Source: Rhizomonospora bruguierae
Lineage (GTDB): Bacteria; Actinomycetota; Actinomycetes; Mycobacteriales; Micromonosporaceae
Assembly: GCF_018397995.1 (NCBI RefSeq)
Contig: NZ_BBQH01000010.1
Location: 294,987 to 358,986, forward strand
Length of the DNA: 64,000 nucleotides
Reading direction: 5' to 3'
Below, piece after piece: positions 62,777 through 64,000 of the stretch. The notes beneath the pieces were generated by a model. It was not told the DNA's origin. It saw only the letters and a program-made list of their open reading frames with translations, and searched no databases. Position numbers and translations under genes: made by a program. Within the stretch, counting starts at the first letter, position 1, and every line of letters begins with the position of its first letter.

Positions 62777-64000
62777 GAGGCGACCCGCAGGTGAGCGGCG
62801 TCCGCCCGGCGGGCCTGGACGGCGACCACCGCGGTCACCGCCAGCGTGCAGCCGGCCACCAGCGCGGCGAGCAGGGCGGCCTCAGCGGCCCACGGCCAGT
62901 GCGCCACCGCGCCCGGGACCGGGGCGGCGCCGGTGCCGGTGCGGACCAGCAGGGGCGCGACGAGGCGGGTGGCGAGCGCGCCGACCACGGCGCCGGTTGC
63001 GAGCAGGGGCAGCAGGACGCCGGCGTGCTGGCCGAGCAGCACGGCGCGGATCTCGCGCCGGGTCATGCCCAGGCCGCGCAGGCGCGCCACCTCGAGGGCG
63101 CGCAGGTGCAGGTCGCAGGTCACGTGCAGGACGATGCCGGCGAGCAGCAGCAGCGCCGAGGCCGGGACGAGCAGCCGCAGCGCGGCCGGCAGCCCGGCGC
63201 TCAGGGGACCGCCGGTGCGCCGGGCGGCCTCGCCGGCGCGCGTGGTGACGGCGCCGAGGTGGAGGGCGCCGGCGCGCTCGGCGGCGTCGGGCCGGGCCGG
63301 CTGGCCGACCCAGATGGCGTCCACGGGGAACGCCAGGTCGCCGTTGCCGACGAGGGCGCGGGACAGGGCGTCCACATCGACCAGAACGGCGGCGGCGCCG
63401 GGCGCGGAGGGGACGGTGGGCACCACCTCGGCGACGGTGACCGGCACCGGGGTGGCACCCACGGTCAGGCTCAGCCGGGCGCCGGGCCGGGCCCGCAACT
63501 CGTCGGCGAACCGGGCCGAGACGGCGACCGGCACCGGCCCGTCGACGGGGAACGCGGTGGCGACGAGGTCGCGGGCGGCCTCCGGGGGGCCGGTGAGCCG
63601 GACGGACGTGGTCATCCTGAGCTGAACGCCCGCGGGCGTGCCGGTGACCGCGACGGCCGGGTCGGTGAGGTGCGCGGGCGAGGGAGCGGCGGAGGTGGCG
63701 GTCCACGGCGATCCGGGCGGCGCGTCCCCGGCGCCCGGCACCGTCAGCGTGACGGCGACCCGGCTGCCGTTGGGGTCGGTCCCGGTCCCGTCGACGGCAC
63801 CGGCCGGGCCGGTGAACGGGAGGGACACCGCCACCAGTCGCAGCCCCTCGGCCGGCGCGCACTCCGGCAGCCGGTGCGCCCGGCCGTCGAGCGGGACGGG
63901 CGAGCCGACGCAGGGGGTCCGCAGGCCGGTGGCGTCCTGCATCAGCAGGCGGGGCGTCACGGCGAGCAGGATCGCGCCGCTCGCCGTGCCGGTCAGGGTG
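62773..64000 (-). CDS. FtsX-like ABC permease, 5' part outside the window
   Basis: The frame is open to the window edge, so the visible 408 codons are the C-terminal part. A large outer domain is followed by a helix A-L-L-L-L-A-G-I-V-L-H-V, the FtsX core L-E-V-A-R-L-R-G-L-G-M-T-R-R-E-I-R near residue 300 of the visible part, and two more helices. The GTG at 63960 is not a likely start because the reading continues without a break as A-I-L-L-A-V. It pairs with the downstream 939-residue permease; the ATPase gene may lie just outside. Confidence 0.85.

Overview
The window is about 64 kb of very high-GC DNA, with GC-rich third codon positions and frequent GTG/TTG starts. Gene pairs often overlap by four bases (ATGA/GTGA). 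It carries an IdeR/DmdR-type iron box, a FurA-type operator, Tat and lipoprotein signals, a GPP34-family protein, an L,D-transpeptidase with Ig-like domains, a lone CBM2 protein and a kinesin-light-chain-type TPR NTPase. Together these point to a filamentous or sporulating actinomycete, most likely Micromonosporaceae or a relative; this is inference and no marker gene proves it. I see no tRNA, rRNA, CRISPR array, insertion sequence or prophage.

Layout. 1-5.8 kb: the end of dinB, a beta-carbonic anhydrase, an L,D-transpeptidase lipoprotein, a TetR/membrane-protein pair with a palindromic operator, and an iron-box-controlled hydroxylase/acetyltransferase pair of hydroxamate-siderophore type. 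5.8-13.6 kb: PhoD phosphatase, ABM monooxygenase, a protein-isoaspartate-methyltransferase-like enzyme, OsmC, an MFS carrier, MscS with a coupled Pro/Thr-rich membrane protein, and an AI-2E family permease. 13.6-24.1 kb: two drug-efflux modules (TetR against MarR-EmrB; a MarR-like regulator against an ABC exporter), a PAP2 enzyme, GPP34, an APC permease and GNAT proteins. 24-39 kb: an orphan peptide-binding lipoprotein, an M48 peptidase, an aminotransferase, a secreted beta-helix protein behind a LacI-type box, a GT4/FkbM pair, a Tat-exported PGRP amidase, a CBM2-FnIII protein and a hydratase behind a truncated VOC gene.

39-47 kb: xfp-pta-ackA form a tightly overlapping operon. The operon gives acetyl phosphate from sugar phosphates, then ATP plus acetate, or acetyl-CoA. 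It is divergent from a DoxX gene followed by an Acg-type nitroreductase-like gene, and the shared intergenic region holds two sites resembling DevR/OsdR boxes. This is the most coherent physiological module and suggests a hypoxia or redox-stress response.

47-64 kb: an acyltransferase, an MFS carrier, a polysaccharide deacetylase lipoprotein, a lone KhtT-like N-terminal domain, a cupin, an internally deleted pdxY pseudogene, a STAS protein, a two-gene STAND/NB-ARC-TPR system with a small membrane partner, an NAD(P)-binding protein, a CDF metal exporter, katG behind a FurA-type operator but without furA, and two overlapping FtsX-type permeases, the last of which runs off the window. Perfect or near-perfect hairpins sit at most convergent gene junctions, several overlapping stop codons.
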